A program made the translations under genes and the position numbers. Below, piece by piece: positions 1-8,991 of a DNA stretch of 64,000 nt; the first letter of the stretch is position 1, and each line of letters opens with the position of its first letter. Origin of the DNA: a virus; IMG/VR virus record IMGVR_UViG_3300038463_000730, positions 302,259 to 366,258 of that record; one strand, written 5' to 3'. Below the pieces are notes generated by a model. That model had not been told where the DNA came from and ran no database searches. It saw only the letters and a program-made list of their open reading frames with translations.

Positions 1-180
1 TGCGCCGGGCCCATTGAATTGGTACAGGTTCAGATTCGTTGTAGTAAGTTCGGCACCCTCTTGATTATGAATACGTGGTATTACATTGACTTTGGCCGTT
101 TTATCGCAGATCGGACAAGTAATAGCAGGTCGTAAATCGTACAGGTTTCTTAACGTGTCACCCGGGCTCGGCACGTACAC
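1..180 (-). CDS. Small CxxC protein, C-terminus cut by window edge
   Basis: An open frame runs from a GTG at 180 off the left edge without a stop. A CPIC motif lies at residues 22-25, like the N-terminal CxxC motifs of many small proteins in this window, so it probably belongs to the same zinc-binding-like group. It starts 5 bases after the phosphoesterase stop on the same strand. The start is uncertain: a second GTG lies two codons downstream and no clear ribosome binding site is visible. Function unknown. Confidence 0.6.
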   Translation of the reverse strand, partial: MYVPSPGDTLRNLYDLRPAITCPICDKTAKVNVIPRIHNQEGAELTTTNLNLYQFNGPGA

Positions 181-184
181 TAAT

Positions 185-895
185 CTAGAATTTTTCGTCA
201 AACTCAATCTCTACAAGTCTTGATGTTGTGGCAGCCTGAGAGATAAGCATTGCTTCAGATGTCTCGGGATGAACCCAAGCAGTCAATCCCTGATTGCCAT
301 GAACATGTCCGCATAGATAGGCCTTCGGCATCCGGTAGATCTCATCATTGAACGCATCACGCATCGCAGTGATCCCGAGCGGAGTATTGTACTGGTTCTT
401 GTCGAGAATCCCGTAGATCGGTGCGTGAGCAACCAGGACATCGATCTCGCGCGCATTGATCATTCCGATCACCGGAGCAAGTTGGTTTCGCATATCTTGC
501 GGAGTCTTCTCGAAGTTCCAGCGCCCACCACACCATGGAATGAATGGGAACCCGTAGAACTGGAGACCGTGTGATACGTGCCTACGGTTGCAGATCGAGA
601 CCGCATTGATCCCCATCCGACGCATCGCATGGGTCGGATCAATGAAGTCATGATTACCAGGACAGAAGATGAACTCTTTGTTCCCGATCCACTTCTTCAG
701 ATGCTCCTCGTGATGATAAAGCCAGTTCTCTTGGTACTTGAGTTCCTCTTGGTAAGCTTCGGCCGAGTTCCTCGTTCCCTGTTTGTTTGGAAGAAAGTCA
801 CCCGAGTGAACAATCAAATCCGCTGTCTCGTATCCATCGCAAAATGGATAGAGAATTGAATGATTGTCACTGACATGTAACAGGCGCAGGAGCAT
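185..895 (-). CDS. Calcineurin-like metallophosphoesterase
   Basis: The 236-residue protein carries the metallophosphoesterase blocks in order: DNH at residues 10-12, GDF at 32-34, GNHD at 80-83, a histidine in VAHAP and the terminal GHVHG. These residues bind two metal ions in the family, which includes cyclic-nucleotide, nucleic-acid and phosphoprotein phosphatases. Length matches a single catalytic domain. The start overlaps the end of the upstream HNH gene by 29 bases, so they are probably co-transcribed. The substrate cannot be told. A second, distinct phosphoesterase lies at 38700-39497. Confidence 0.88.
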   Translation of the reverse strand: MLLRLLHVSDNHSILYPFCDGYETADLIVHSGDFLPNKQGTRNSAEAYQEELKYQENWLYHHEEHLKKWIGNKEFIFCPGNHDFIDPTHAMRRMGINAVSICNRRHVSHGLQFYGFPFIPWCGGRWNFEKTPQDMRNQLAPVIGMINAREIDVLVAHAPIYGILDKNQYNTPLGITAMRDAFNDEIYRMPKAYLCGHVHGNQGLTAWVHPETSEAMLISQAATTSRLVEIEFDEKF

Positions 896-1346
896 ATTTC
901 CTTAGATATTCTGTGGCTTTTGTAAGTATAACTATGTTTTCTTTTAAGAAACCGATTCCTTGATTACAAGGTTTACACAACAGGCCTCGGACATTACCAC
1001 TGATATGGTCATGATCTACATGAGGCCTTTTCATTGTGACGTTGCAAATCGCACAACGACCATTTTGCAATATCATCATTTGATGATATTCTAGTAACGT
1101 TATCCCGTATTTCTTCTGTAAGGCCCAATTTTTCCGATAATCTTTCCGCTCTTGTCGTGCGTTTGCGTTTTTACGATTTTCTACAATATGGCGCTGTCTG
1201 CACCTTAATTTTGCACGCTCTTTATTGCCTGGTTGGTAGTAGTAATGTTTACTATAGTGTTTAGCGCAAAGTCCTATGGTTCTTTGTGTCCCGGTACAAC
1301 CATCAATTTTACACTGCATGAGTGAGAATATATCATGCGAATACAC
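867..1346 (-). CDS. HNH / endonuclease VII-like nuclease
   Basis: The 159-residue protein has a basic N-terminal half and a C-terminal endonuclease VII-type core: CAIC, then the HVDHDH catalytic segment, then the CKPCN zinc ligands and a helix. This pattern matches the phage recombination endonuclease VII / HNH superfamily, which cuts DNA and often acts as a free-standing homing endonuclease. A better start may be the internal Met at residue 10 (position 1319). It is one of eight HNH-type genes in the window. Confidence 0.85.
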   Translation of the reverse strand: MYSHDIFSLMQCKIDGCTGTQRTIGLCAKHYSKHYYYQPGNKERAKLRCRQRHIVENRKNANARQERKDYRKNWALQKKYGITLLEYHQMMILQNGRCAICNVTMKRPHVDHDHISGNVRGLLCKPCNQGIGFLKENIVILTKATEYLRKYAPAPVTCQ

Positions 1347-1350
1347 TCAT

Positions 1351-1944
1351 TCAGATTATAGGTGCTTTTCGAAGGGAGACCTTAACCCTCGGACTGGAGA
1401 TCCATTTATCCGCCTCGACATCCTGATAGATTCGAGGAAGACTTTCGAAAATCTTTGTAGCTCCGTCATCCCAGCCGAGTAACTCGTCGAAATTCAAATC
1501 CGTAGTAATTCGCAGCGATAGATTACGAGTGTAATAAAACGCCCGCTTACCAATGAAAATGTCAATACCGTATTTTCGTAACTCTTCCGGAATTGATCCG
1601 ACTTTATGATTAGCCAAATGCAATCCGAAATACGGATGGAAAATGAAATCGGCTACTTCGACTTGGAAATTACTCGTCACGACACACGGCGTGAATACGC
1701 AATAATATCCATCCGGGATTCGGCTGGTCTCATCGACAATCTCTTGATCGCCGTAATCGTTGAGAAGGTTGAACTCCAGGCCTTCGTAACGAAGCTTGGA
1801 CGTCCCGTAGTGGTCCAGGATGCCTACGATGTGAAACGGTCGTCTACTGACGAACCTGCGCGTATCTAGGTACCGTTTTGGCTGAGCCCAGAAGCGGCGC
1901 GGTATCTTTTGGAACTTATCGTAGATGATCGGGATCAGAGACAC
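1351..1944 (-). CDS. Hypothetical protein
   Basis: A 197-residue soluble protein with mixed strands and helices and no motif I recognise. It sits 4 bases upstream of the HNH gene and 21 bases after a small membrane protein, in a continuous minus-strand run. Coding is supported by the packing. Function unknown. Confidence 0.7.
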   Translation of the reverse strand: MSLIPIIYDKFQKIPRRFWAQPKRYLDTRRFVSRRPFHIVGILDHYGTSKLRYEGLEFNLLNDYGDQEIVDETSRIPDGYYCVFTPCVVTSNFQVEVADFIFHPYFGLHLANHKVGSIPEELRKYGIDIFIGKRAFYYTRNLSLRITTDLNFDELLGWDDGATKIFESLPRIYQDVEADKWISSPRVKVSLRKAPII

Positions 1945-1965
1945 ATAAGAATATCAGATTCTTAC

Positions 1966-2271
1966 CTACTGGTCAAGCGAGTTACCAACTATCTTCGTTG
2001 TCAGATCCTTTACCATTTGCACGAATCCAGCCCCGACCAATGCCCAGAAGACCATGTGACGCAAATTGATCGGCGTCTCGACCAGGAGCAAATAACAAAG
2101 CCAGCCAGCGTGAAATCCCATGCACAAGCTGCACTGGAACAGCCGAAGGAAGAACGCCGAGATCCAAATCCACGGAGCCTTCTGCGGCAGGTAGGAGATC
2201 CAATTCCGAACGATGCTGTACTGCATCAGCATCGCTAGCCCAAATATCGCAAGAAGAAAGTATAAGTTCAT
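1966..2271 (-). CDS. Small membrane protein
   Basis: A 101-residue protein with about three hydrophobic segments (residues 1-20, 33-62, 76-92) consistent with an inner-membrane protein. It overlaps the upstream gene by 4 bases (ATGA-type). A competing 73-residue frame in the same interval looks like a shadow. Function unknown. Confidence 0.7.
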   Translation of the reverse strand: MNLYFLLAIFGLAMLMQYSIVRNWISYLPQKAPWIWISAFFLRLFQCSLCMGFHAGWLCYLLLVETPINLRHMVFWALVGAGFVQMVKDLTTKIVGNSLDQ

Positions 2272-2504
2272 CGTAACGCGACCCCTTTTAAGTATCTCGT
2301 AATGTATGTCTTAACATGTACCGGTATCTCCCGATAAGAGTCTCCCCAATCGATCGGGTCGTTCTGATACTTAGAGGCTACCCAAAAGCTACCTTTGTGC
2401 TTTATATAGATAGCAGTTGCGGTTCCTCGATCAGTTTCTCGATGAGCTGGATAACAAGCAACTACATATTGATCTCCCAACTTACCAATTTTGAAGTCAA
2501 TCAA
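2268..2504 (-). CDS. Hypothetical small protein
   Basis: A 78-residue protein overlapping its neighbours by 4 bases on both sides, the typical layout of translationally coupled genes here. It looks beta-rich at the N-terminus. No known domain recognised. Confidence 0.68.
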   Translation of the reverse strand: MIDFKIGKLGDQYVVACYPAHRETDRGTATAIYIKHKGSFWVASKYQNDPIDWGDSYREIPVHVKTYITRYLKGVALR

Positions 2505-2863
2505 TTTTTCATCCTTTGACTTGCAGCAAGAGCCATTTCATAAGTCGAACCAATTCGAGCATAGAGATCCCCCGGTGCGAAACCAGGACAGGCAAGACCT
2601 GTAGAATGAAACTCTTCAGCTTTCTCATGGCACCGGTAACATAGAGAGATTCCGTTCTCCAGGACATACCCACCGTTTGGTAAGTCGTGACGATCCGTGA
2701 TGTGATGAACATCAAGATGATCCTCGGTCTTGCTCGACGCCGGATTGTTCTTGGCACCGCACATGACACAACGATGCCGGTCCCGTTTGAGACAGACATC
2801 GTTGAAGTGCTGACGAATCGCTTGTTTCGCTTTGCTCATTACCTTATCGGCGGGACGCCCCAA
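2501..2863 (-). CDS. HNH endonuclease
   Basis: A compact 120-residue HNH protein: CVMCG, then a DVHHI catalytic segment, a conserved asparagine (NGISLC) and the CYRCH ligand pair. The spacing matches the HNH zinc-bound beta-beta-alpha nuclease fold. Its start overlaps the upstream gene by 25 bases. It probably acts as a mobile or DNA-processing nuclease. Confidence 0.85.
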   Translation of the reverse strand: MGRPADKVMSKAKQAIRQHFNDVCLKRDRHRCVMCGAKNNPASSKTEDHLDVHHITDRHDLPNGGYVLENGISLCYRCHEKAEEFHSTGLACPGFAPGDLYARIGSTYEMALAASQRMKN

Positions 2864-3339
2864 ACGAGGCCCGTCGCTCCTAGTGACTTCATATCCTGCC
2901 AGTACGTGCCTTCACCCTCGACGCCGCCCAGGACATTCTTCGTGCGCTCTTCCGTCTCACCTCGACGCCGGAACTCCTCGACCGCCTTCGTGTAGGCCAA
3001 GGCATGTGCCGGTAGTCTACTACTATACTTGAAGGTCATTGTCAAGAAGCCACGGATAAGCGAAGTAGTAAGCCTGGTCCAATCCAGTTTGTCATAGATG
3101 CGCGTCATGATGTCGAACCGATCTCCGAACTGGAAATAGGCATCGAAGACCAAGTCTAGAGCACTAGATCGTTTGTCCGACTCACATAGTTCGTACACCC
3201 GAGCCAAGAACGGATCGATCTCGAATGCCATGTCCACATGACGTTTCGAACAAGCTGGACAAACCTGAGCTGTCTCGGAAGGAACCCACTTTACTTGGCA
3301 TTCGCAAATGAGTCTAAAATATTGATCAGCGCTTTCCAT
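2839..3339 (-). CDS. Zinc-binding-like hypothetical protein
   Basis: A 166-residue protein with a CEC...CPAC pattern near the N-terminus that could form a zinc ribbon, followed by a largely helical region. It is packed between a small Cys-rich protein and an HNH nuclease. Function not recognised. Confidence 0.68.
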   Translation of the reverse strand: MESADQYFRLICECQVKWVPSETAQVCPACSKRHVDMAFEIDPFLARVYELCESDKRSSALDLVFDAYFQFGDRFDIMTRIYDKLDWTRLTTSLIRGFLTMTFKYSSRLPAHALAYTKAVEEFRRRGETEERTKNVLGGVEGEGTYWQDMKSLGATGLVWGVPPIR

Positions 3340-3668
3340 TACTCGTCCTTTTTCTTCTTCTCTTGAGCAAAGTGTATCTTCAGAGCATCATCACGAGTGA
3401 TGTTGAAGTGTGTCAGTAGGGCGCCGAGTAAACTCTCTGACGGAGCATCTTCTTCTCGGCAGAACAAACACGTCACCGTATCGTCGTACTCGACTTCGTC
3501 CTGGTCACAATCATCGTCGTCATCGTTCTCTTCCAGGTCGTCACTGCCATCTTTTCTTTCACCACACTCGCTAGAACAGAACGTTGCCCCACATTCGCAA
3601 CGAAAGAAGTCTCCAGCATCACAGAACGTTTCATTACAGTTCTCACAAGAAAGGAAATCGACGCTCAT
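3339..3668 (-). CDS. Cys-rich acidic protein, tandem paralogue 1
   Basis: The 109-residue protein has two N-terminal zinc-finger-like units (CENC, CECG, CSSEC), an acidic stretch near the middle, then TCLFCR followed by a short helix. The layout is shared with the upstream neighbour, including the TCLFCR-x-ED block and an LL-rich C-terminal helix, so the two arose by tandem duplication. They may be protein- or nucleic-acid-binding adaptors; that is inference. Confidence 0.75.
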   Translation of the reverse strand: MSVDFLSCENCNETFCDAGDFFRCECGATFCSSECGERKDGSDDLEENDDDDDCDQDEVEYDDTVTCLFCREEDAPSESLLGALLTHFNITRDDALKIHFAQEKKKKDE

Positions 3669-3988
3669 TATTTTTGGTCCTTAAGGTAAAGTTTGACAGC
3701 CTTCTTCTTAGTTAACTTGTCTCGCTTCAATAGCCACTTCAACAATTCTACATCAGGACAATCTTCATTACGGCAGAATAAACAGGTAGACGATTCGCCT
3801 TCGCGATCCGTCTCCTCGATAATGCCACTGGTTGGCTCGGTCTCATCCGATTCGAAAGAGGATTCTTTGTTGCCGCATTCCTCGGAACAAAAATGGGCGC
3901 CACAATCACACCAAAACGAATAGTCGCTGTAGCTATCGAAACCGTTACCGCATTCGTTGTTTTGACATTCGTAATAGCTGTTCCCCAT
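3668..3988 (-). CDS. Cys-rich acidic protein, tandem paralogue 2
   Basis: A 106-residue paralogue of the downstream gene: CQNNEC, CDCG, CSEEC, an acidic linker, TCLFCR and a lysine-rich C-terminal helix. Start and stop codons of adjacent genes overlap by one base. Function unknown. Confidence 0.75.
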   Translation of the reverse strand: MGNSYYECQNNECGNGFDSYSDYSFWCDCGAHFCSEECGNKESSFESDETEPTSGIIEETDREGESSTCLFCRNEDCPDVELLKWLLKRDKLTKKKAVKLYLKDQK

Positions 3989-4590
3989 TATTGTTCCTTG
4001 AATACGCGAATAGTCTTTACCTTTCTAAGTAAGCTCTCCCTAGTCGGTGTCGTCATGTTGGAGAAGTAGGTAATTGGATACTTTTCGATAATGCTTTTCC
4101 CTGGATACTCGGCTAATTTCGAAACACTAACCTCGTTCACAGCATGACGAACCCATATATCGTACTGCGAATATCCATCGAGTAACTTGAACGTTTCGTT
4201 CGTTACCGATATTTGCTCGACTCGATTCTTCATGTGATTCAACGTGATATCGTAATTGAACGAATACTCGTTGAACTTCGCCGGTTCTCCGTCTTTGAAG
4301 TTGACCGGGGTACGGCAAATGGCGTTCAGCGCTCCGAGTTCATCACGTGGCCTGGTCAAATTACGGAAAGAAGGTCGGTCCGACTCATCTCGATTGAATG
4401 TTCGAGTATACGAGTTGTACGTTACCCAGTTCCGTTCGACATCGACGTTCATGAAGATATCACTAGTACGTTGACTGTACTTTATGAACGCTCGACCGTT
4501 GACAACCTGGAAACCATAGTTCATCGGTCGTTGACATAGCGGACAGAGTCTTCGGAGCTGCATCATCTCTTTCAGCGATGCAAACTTCAT
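3988..4590 (-). CDS. CPLC-motif phage protein
   Basis: A 200-residue protein with CPLCQRPM near residue 17, a long beta-rich middle and a C-terminal basic helix ending in VKTIRVFKEQ. This arrangement (N-terminal CxxC, beta-rich middle, C-terminal amphipathic helix) recurs in many genes of this window, such as 14019-14768, 22256-22852, 28803-29330 and the 41-42.7 kb array. It probably belongs to one expanded phage family of unknown function. Confidence 0.72.
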   Translation of the reverse strand: MKFASLKEMMQLRRLCPLCQRPMNYGFQVVNGRAFIKYSQRTSDIFMNVDVERNWVTYNSYTRTFNRDESDRPSFRNLTRPRDELGALNAICRTPVNFKDGEPAKFNEYSFNYDITLNHMKNRVEQISVTNETFKLLDGYSQYDIWVRHAVNEVSVSKLAEYPGKSIIEKYPITYFSNMTTPTRESLLRKVKTIRVFKEQ

Positions 4591-5027
4591 TTTCCCTCAG
4601 CGATCATTTTTACTTCGCTCAATGATTCAGACGAATCCGCATACTTGTTGCAGAAGTCAAGAACCATCGGGATTGGGTAACCAAGACATACTCCGAAAAC
4701 AAAGAAGTACCGCGCTCGGTCACCCGGAACCTCACGACCGAAGTTGACGAAGTTGGATCGGGCTAGCTCGGCGATGTCCTGGTTGCGAGCCTGAAAGATG
4801 TAACGATCAACGACTTCGTCGTTCTTAATAATGTTTATTGTTCGCAATCGGTACTTACGTACCTGCTTCGTAACGCTGCGATCAGGATAGTGAGAGGCGA
4901 CCGGTTTTGCGTTCGTTGCAACGGCCTCAATCGACTTCGTAGCTGGCCAAGTACACGTATAGATTCGAGGCTGCCAAGCTAATGCTTTCTCGAATACGGA
5001 ATTCCATTCTGGTGGTAAATCAAGCAC
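4587..5027 (-). CDS. Hypothetical protein, start revised to internal GTG
   Basis: The open frame continues upstream to 5288 but that part lies inside the transglycosylase-like gene and its terminator, so it is unlikely to be translated. The first plausible start after the terminator is a GTG at 5027, giving about 146 residues beginning V-L-D-L-P-P-E-W. No motif is recognised. It overlaps the next gene by 4 bases. The start is uncertain. Confidence 0.6.
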   Translation of the reverse strand: MLDLPPEWNSVFEKALAWQPRIYTCTWPATKSIEAVATNAKPVASHYPDRSVTKQVRKYRLRTINIIKNDEVVDRYIFQARNQDIAELARSNFVNFGREVPGDRARYFFVFGVCLGYPIPMVLDFCNKYADSSESLSEVKMIAEGK

Positions 5028-5045
5028 ATAGTGGCATATATCAAC

Positions 5046-5073
5046 GAAAAAGGCCGGGTCCGAAGACCCAGCC
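5046..5073 (-). terminator. Rho-independent terminator with UUCG loop
   Basis: Read on the minus strand, a 9-bp stem closed by a c(UUCG)g tetraloop is followed by a run of five T. It lies 40 bases after the stop of the exported lysozyme-like gene and should end that transcript. Confidence 0.9.
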
Positions 5074-5112
5074 CTTATGCGGAACCTGGCAGAGTTGAAC
5101 TGCGCCGATTGG

Positions 5113-5796
5113 CTACGGTTGGCCCAGCAATGTTTTGGGATGCATTGCCTCAGGTTCCGATAGATCGATGAACGTGTTGAACAGGAGCTTGTAAGCAATC
5201 TTCTCGCGCGCCATTGCCTCCTCTCCGCCTCGATCACACGAGCCGCTCGTATACTGGTCCAAGTCGCCGCAGCGCATCTGGGAGTCACGTACGAGCATCA
5301 GCGCGAGCTTGGTCTGCATGACCGGGTCTTCGAGGAAGCGCTCGCGATCCTCTTTCTTGATCCATTCGAGCGAGATCTGGTAAGCGCCGATGGCTTTTGC
5401 CGGGTCGGATGGTTTCGATTTGGCTTTCAGATCGAAATGCGATTCGTGGTACGAAATCGATACGAGCTTTGCTGCCGCTTCCTTTGGAAGAGGGTCGTCG
5501 TTGACTACCAGAGCAATCGCATCGGCAAGTGATTGATTCGCTTTTTTCTTATCGAGCGTTTTCATCCACGCATAGACAAGAGCGGGAGAAATCTGAGGAG
5601 TTGGAACAAGCACGATCTTTTGGATCGGCTGGACTTCCACCTGAATCTCTGGCATTGCTCCGGGCTCGGCGACGTGTGCGAGCATCGTTACGTGGGGAAT
5701 ATCGGAGTTTGCGACCTCGCCCTGGCCCAAGAGAGCCGTAACGCACACCGCAACCCCAATCATTACGAGTCTGAGTCTTACCATCCTTCGCTCCAT
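5113..5796 (-). CDS. Exported lytic-transglycosylase-like protein
   Basis: A 227-residue protein with a positively charged N-terminus and a hydrophobic signal sequence (residues 5-24). The C-terminal half carries the lysozyme-like signature of SLT transglycosylases: SYHESHF with a candidate catalytic Glu at residue 118, then AIGAYQIS. A later Cys pair may form a disulfide. It probably cleaves peptidoglycan in the periplasm during lysis or entry. It has its own promoter-like site and terminator, so it is a single-gene unit. Substrate specificity is not proven. Confidence 0.75.
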   Translation of the reverse strand: MERRMVRLRLVMIGVAVCVTALLGQGEVANSDIPHVTMLAHVAEPGAMPEIQVEVQPIQKIVLVPTPQISPALVYAWMKTLDKKKANQSLADAIALVVNDDPLPKEAAAKLVSISYHESHFDLKAKSKPSDPAKAIGAYQISLEWIKKEDRERFLEDPVMQTKLALMLVRDSQMRCGDLDQYTSGSCDRGGEEAMAREKIAYKLLFNTFIDLSEPEAMHPKTLLGQP

Positions 5797-5867
5797 TGGT
5801 TCGATACTGAGTAAGCCGTAAGCGCAAGACGGTCGTTCCGGGCAACCTCCATGAAATGGATCGTTCC

Positions 5868-5896
5868 ATCTAGAAGGAAAATGGCCTTGCTGTCAA
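5868..5896 (-). promoter_or_regulatory. Sigma70-like promoter of the exported lysozyme-like gene
   Basis: On the minus strand TTGACA (5891-5896) is followed after 17 bases by CTAGAT (5868-5873). It lies 72 bases upstream of the start at 5796. The -35 box is perfect and the -10 box is moderate. Confidence 0.55.
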
Positions 5897-5916
5897 GCAG
5901 AACAAACGTTTTCTGA

Positions 5917-7020
5917 TTACGACTCCATCAACTGATACTTTTGGAAATTCTTTTGACCGAGGCAATGACTCAGCTTTTTCGCCAAATCGTTGAATCTTTT
6001 ATTATCACGGACCTTTTTGTACAGCGTGGCAATTACGCGCTGTTTCTCTCTGTCCGTTAGTTTCTCGGTTCCGTTGAACATATCGATGAAATTACGGTCA
6101 TCGAGATTGAACGGAACTTCTTTCATCGCGTTGAATTGCGTATAGAACTCGTCACGCAGAATATTGCGCGTGAGTGGATGGAAATCCCAAAGCCGCATCA
6201 ATGTATATTTGTCAGCGTTGGATCGCCTTGCAACGATACGCCTTTTGTTCGCGTCGCAGTATCGCTGGGCAATCGTTTCAATTTCTTCCGGCGAGAACAG
6301 TTTCTTGAATTTGTTTCCGTAGAAACTCTGCTCTCCTTCTCTCGTGTGCCTTGAACGCGAGTCGCAAACAGCCAACGTATCCATAATGAACTCATCGAAG
6401 AGCTGCTCCCACTTCTCTTTTGGACAGGCTTCTTTCGATCGTTCAATGAGACGGTTGAAGTAATGCCTGAAATACATGTCAGGCATGTAATAGAGTAGCG
6501 TCTCGGCCAATCTAGTTCGATAACCATCCTTATCGCGCGGATGAAGAAGGATCAAATCAATAAATGACTTGTTCTCTTCTGCAATCACGCTGTCTATCAC
6601 CGCCTGGAGCAATGACTCATCCCAAGCATTCAAGTCAGGTGCCCAATCAGGTACATAGTGACCAGGGCCAGGCTCTTTTTTGTAATAGAAACCACCAATG
6701 TCCATTAGAAAACGAATTTGATTACATGCTTTAAACTGATAGTTCTCCAGAATATGAGTAAAGATTGAGTTGAGTAGCTCAGGAGCGCCGAGATGAAACA
6801 TACGAATCAGATGCAGGTAGCCGTTGGTATAGTCCGTTCCACCCCGATCATCTTCACGTGGCCAAGCAACGTGAAGCGTTCTCATACGCTCGCGCGCTTT
6901 CATGCGCTCTGTCCAGTCATCAGCCATGTAATCATCATGGGTGTCTCGATATTCGACGTCCTTGTCTAACAGACGGTCGAAGATCACCATGAACGCAGCA
7001 CGAAAAGCTTCGGTATCCAT
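5917..7020 (-). CDS. Hypothetical 367-residue protein
   Basis: A long, mostly helical, highly charged soluble protein with no recognised domain. It is separated by 7 bases from the upstream gene, indicating co-transcription. Coding is certain from length and packing; function is unknown. Confidence 0.8.
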   Translation of the reverse strand: MDTEAFRAAFMVIFDRLLDKDVEYRDTHDDYMADDWTERMKARERMRTLHVAWPREDDRGGTDYTNGYLHLIRMFHLGAPELLNSIFTHILENYQFKACNQIRFLMDIGGFYYKKEPGPGHYVPDWAPDLNAWDESLLQAVIDSVIAEENKSFIDLILLHPRDKDGYRTRLAETLLYYMPDMYFRHYFNRLIERSKEACPKEKWEQLFDEFIMDTLAVCDSRSRHTREGEQSFYGNKFKKLFSPEEIETIAQRYCDANKRRIVARRSNADKYTLMRLWDFHPLTRNILRDEFYTQFNAMKEVPFNLDDRNFIDMFNGTEKLTDREKQRVIATLYKKVRDNKRFNDLAKKLSHCLGQKNFQKYQLMES

Positions 7021-7027
7021 AACTAAG

Positions 7028-7615
7028 TTACGGGTTCCTTCGATACCCTGCTATGCTTGCGAAATCAGCCGGGGTATGCGCCATGTAGTCATGATAGAAA
7101 GCATCGAGTTTCTCATTCGGCTTGATTAGTTTCAGCCAGGGTAGGAAATCATGGATCACGCTGGCATCGACCTTCACCGGCTTATCATCCTCGCCGTGTA
7201 TCTTCGCTCCCAAATGCTCAGCCAGAGCATTGCGCATGTAGTCTTTGGCCCAGTGCGACCATGGATTCATGCTGCCCTTGAACGAAATTCGCTTCCCATC
7301 CGAGATGACGCGGAACCCGAAGATATAATCCGGGTCACCCGAGCCGATGACCCACTGCACATTCGGGTCGTTAGGAACTCGATGCGGCGCCTGGCCTTCC
7401 TCGGTTGACTTCTCCATTTTGTAGACGCGCTGCGTGATTCGTAAGATGGCTCTTGAGTTGCCGCTTGCATCGACGCCACCGCCGCTGAACCGATCATTCA
7501 GCACGTGACTGATGTGCTTCTCGATCAATGTCGAGTCTACCTTGCTCGGCACGACGATGTAGTCATGCGACTTCGGAATCTCTGGAGTTGGAACGGTGCG
7601 GATGTCGGTACTCAT
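7028..7615 (-). CDS. Hypothetical protein
   Basis: A 195-residue soluble protein with no recognised motif. It is followed 7 bases later by the 367-residue gene. Function unknown. Confidence 0.75.
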   Translation of the reverse strand: MSTDIRTVPTPEIPKSHDYIVVPSKVDSTLIEKHISHVLNDRFSGGGVDASGNSRAILRITQRVYKMEKSTEEGQAPHRVPNDPNVQWVIGSGDPDYIFGFRVISDGKRISFKGSMNPWSHWAKDYMRNALAEHLGAKIHGEDDKPVKVDASVIHDFLPWLKLIKPNEKLDAFYHDYMAHTPADFASIAGYRRNP

Positions 7616-7657
7616 GTTGCTATGGTAACCCTCCGTGCGCTACGGTGCAAACTTGTG

Positions 7658-8284
7658 TTACAGAAAGGTCTTTATGCCGCCTTCCATGTTCCGAGCTGCA
7701 TCAGGTAACGTTCGCAGATCCTTCAAGTAGTACTGCCTGGCTGCCTGTTTCTGTTTCCCCTTGAACAAGTAGCGAAGAAAGTTTAGGTAGTTCTTGAACT
7801 TGATATCGTGCGGGATACACCGGGACGTTGTGTTGTGATCGACCAACCGAAGATTGAGATGTTCAATCGTCTCGTTTCTAATGAGACATTGAATATAGTA
7901 GGCCCAATATGTATCTGGAGTTGGTAGCATAACGGTCTCTTTCAGAAACGTAATCTTGAATCGATGATCAACAACGGCTGCCGAACGAATCTCCCTGCGT
8001 AACAGGAAAATGTGCGACCCTTGTAATTCAGTAGCTTCAAGAAATCCGGCATACTTCCCATAGTAAGCTGGATACTGATGCTCCGGCCAATACTTCGGGT
8101 CTGCCGTTACGTACGTTCCATTGCTCAACTCAACCATCTTGACCGGATTGACTAGATCAAGAATGAACTTTTTGGCTTCTGATGCCTTTCGTTCAGTCTG
8201 TCCGGCCCTTAGATCACTTGGGTCGTCACAATAGATGATTGAACAGTTGACCATTGTTAAACCAATTGTTAAACCAAAAGCCAC
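7658..8284 (-). CDS. Hypothetical protein
   Basis: A 208-residue protein, beta-rich in the first half and basic in the C-terminal part. Its start follows a strong terminator hairpin by 8 bases, so it may depend on read-through or on a promoter overlapping that hairpin. No domain recognised. Confidence 0.72.
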   Translation of the reverse strand: MAFGLTIGLTMVNCSIIYCDDPSDLRAGQTERKASEAKKFILDLVNPVKMVELSNGTYVTADPKYWPEHQYPAYYGKYAGFLEATELQGSHIFLLRREIRSAAVVDHRFKITFLKETVMLPTPDTYWAYYIQCLIRNETIEHLNLRLVDHNTTSRCIPHDIKFKNYLNFLRYLFKGKQKQAARQYYLKDLRTLPDAARNMEGGIKTFL

Positions 8285-8307
8285 GCGATCAGGACCGCGT
8301 GGCTTTT
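8276..8307 (-). terminator. Strong, possibly bidirectional terminator
   Basis: A 12-bp perfect inverted repeat with an 8-base loop, bounded by A-runs and T-runs, lies after the stop of the Ala/Pro-rich gene. It fits a rho-independent terminator on the minus strand and its symmetry would also work on the plus strand. Confidence 0.88.
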
Positions 8308-8337
8308 AATGCCACATTAGGTGGCGGGGGTTTGAGT

Positions 8338-8991
8338 TCAGGCTTGCGCCGGAGCGCCTTGTTCGAGTGAAGGCGGAGGAGCCGGAGTTGTCGCGCCAGC
8401 TTCGGCAGTCGTTCCGGTTGCTCCGTTCGCTGCATCTGCCTCCCCTTCCTTCTTCTTCTTCTTGCGAGGCCCGGTGGGTTTTGTACGAATGACTTGCTTG
8501 CAATGCTGGCATCGCTCACGGTCATCCGGTTTCTTCGCCGTAACGGCCCGGCCTCCCTTGTAAATGCCGCCGAAACGGCCCTTCTCTATCGTAATCCCTG
8601 GCCATGTCTTCGTGAGAAGACTGATGACCGGAGTAACGATTGATCCAACCAAACCGGTCTGGTCAAAAACCTTTTTGGATAGATCCTTCAAGGTGATCTT
8701 CTCACCTTCCTTCATGCCGTTCAGATGCGTCTCGACGATCGACGCAACCTGATTCATCACGTCCGTTCCATGCGCTCCTGCTGTTGCAGTTGCGGTAGGA
8801 ACGGCGGCTATCGGAGCCGGTGCCAAAGCCGGTACTGAGCCCGGAATCGGTGCGGCGAGGACCGGAGCAGGCGCCGGAGGCGCCGCAGCAACGGGCGGAG
8901 GCAACGCCAGGGGCTCCGGCGTTGTTGCAGCGGGAACCGTTTGCTCAGGTTTTGAGCTTTTCGGCTTTTTCGATTGTTTCTTCGGCGCCAT
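8338..8991 (-). CDS. Winged-helix-like protein with Ala/Pro-rich arm and zinc knuckle
   Basis: The 217-residue protein begins with a lysine-rich tip and a long Ala/Pro-rich low-complexity arm (about residues 15-80). A helical segment with IxLKDLSKKVFDQTG follows and ends in RFGGIYKG, like the wing of a winged helix; then comes CQHCKQVIR, a basic KKKKK patch and another Ala/Pro-rich tail. It is a paralogue of the upstream gene, which shares the GRxGGIxKG and CKQVIR blocks. A nucleic-acid-binding, histone-like role is inferred. GC-rich codon use suggests high expression. Confidence 0.75.
   Translation of the reverse strand: MAPKKQSKKPKSSKPEQTVPAATTPEPLALPPPVAAAPPAPAPVLAAPIPGSVPALAPAPIAAVPTATATAGAHGTDVMNQVASIVETHLNGMKEGEKITLKDLSKKVFDQTGLVGSIVTPVISLLTKTWPGITIEKGRFGGIYKGGRAVTAKKPDDRERCQHCKQVIRTKPTGPRKKKKKEGEADAANGATGTTAEAGATTPAPPPSLEQGAPAQA

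Noticed and set aside
4587-5288. Full-length 233-codon version of the gene at 4587
   Set aside because: Its upstream half lies inside the transglycosylase-like gene and across a strong terminator; an internal GTG start is more sensible.
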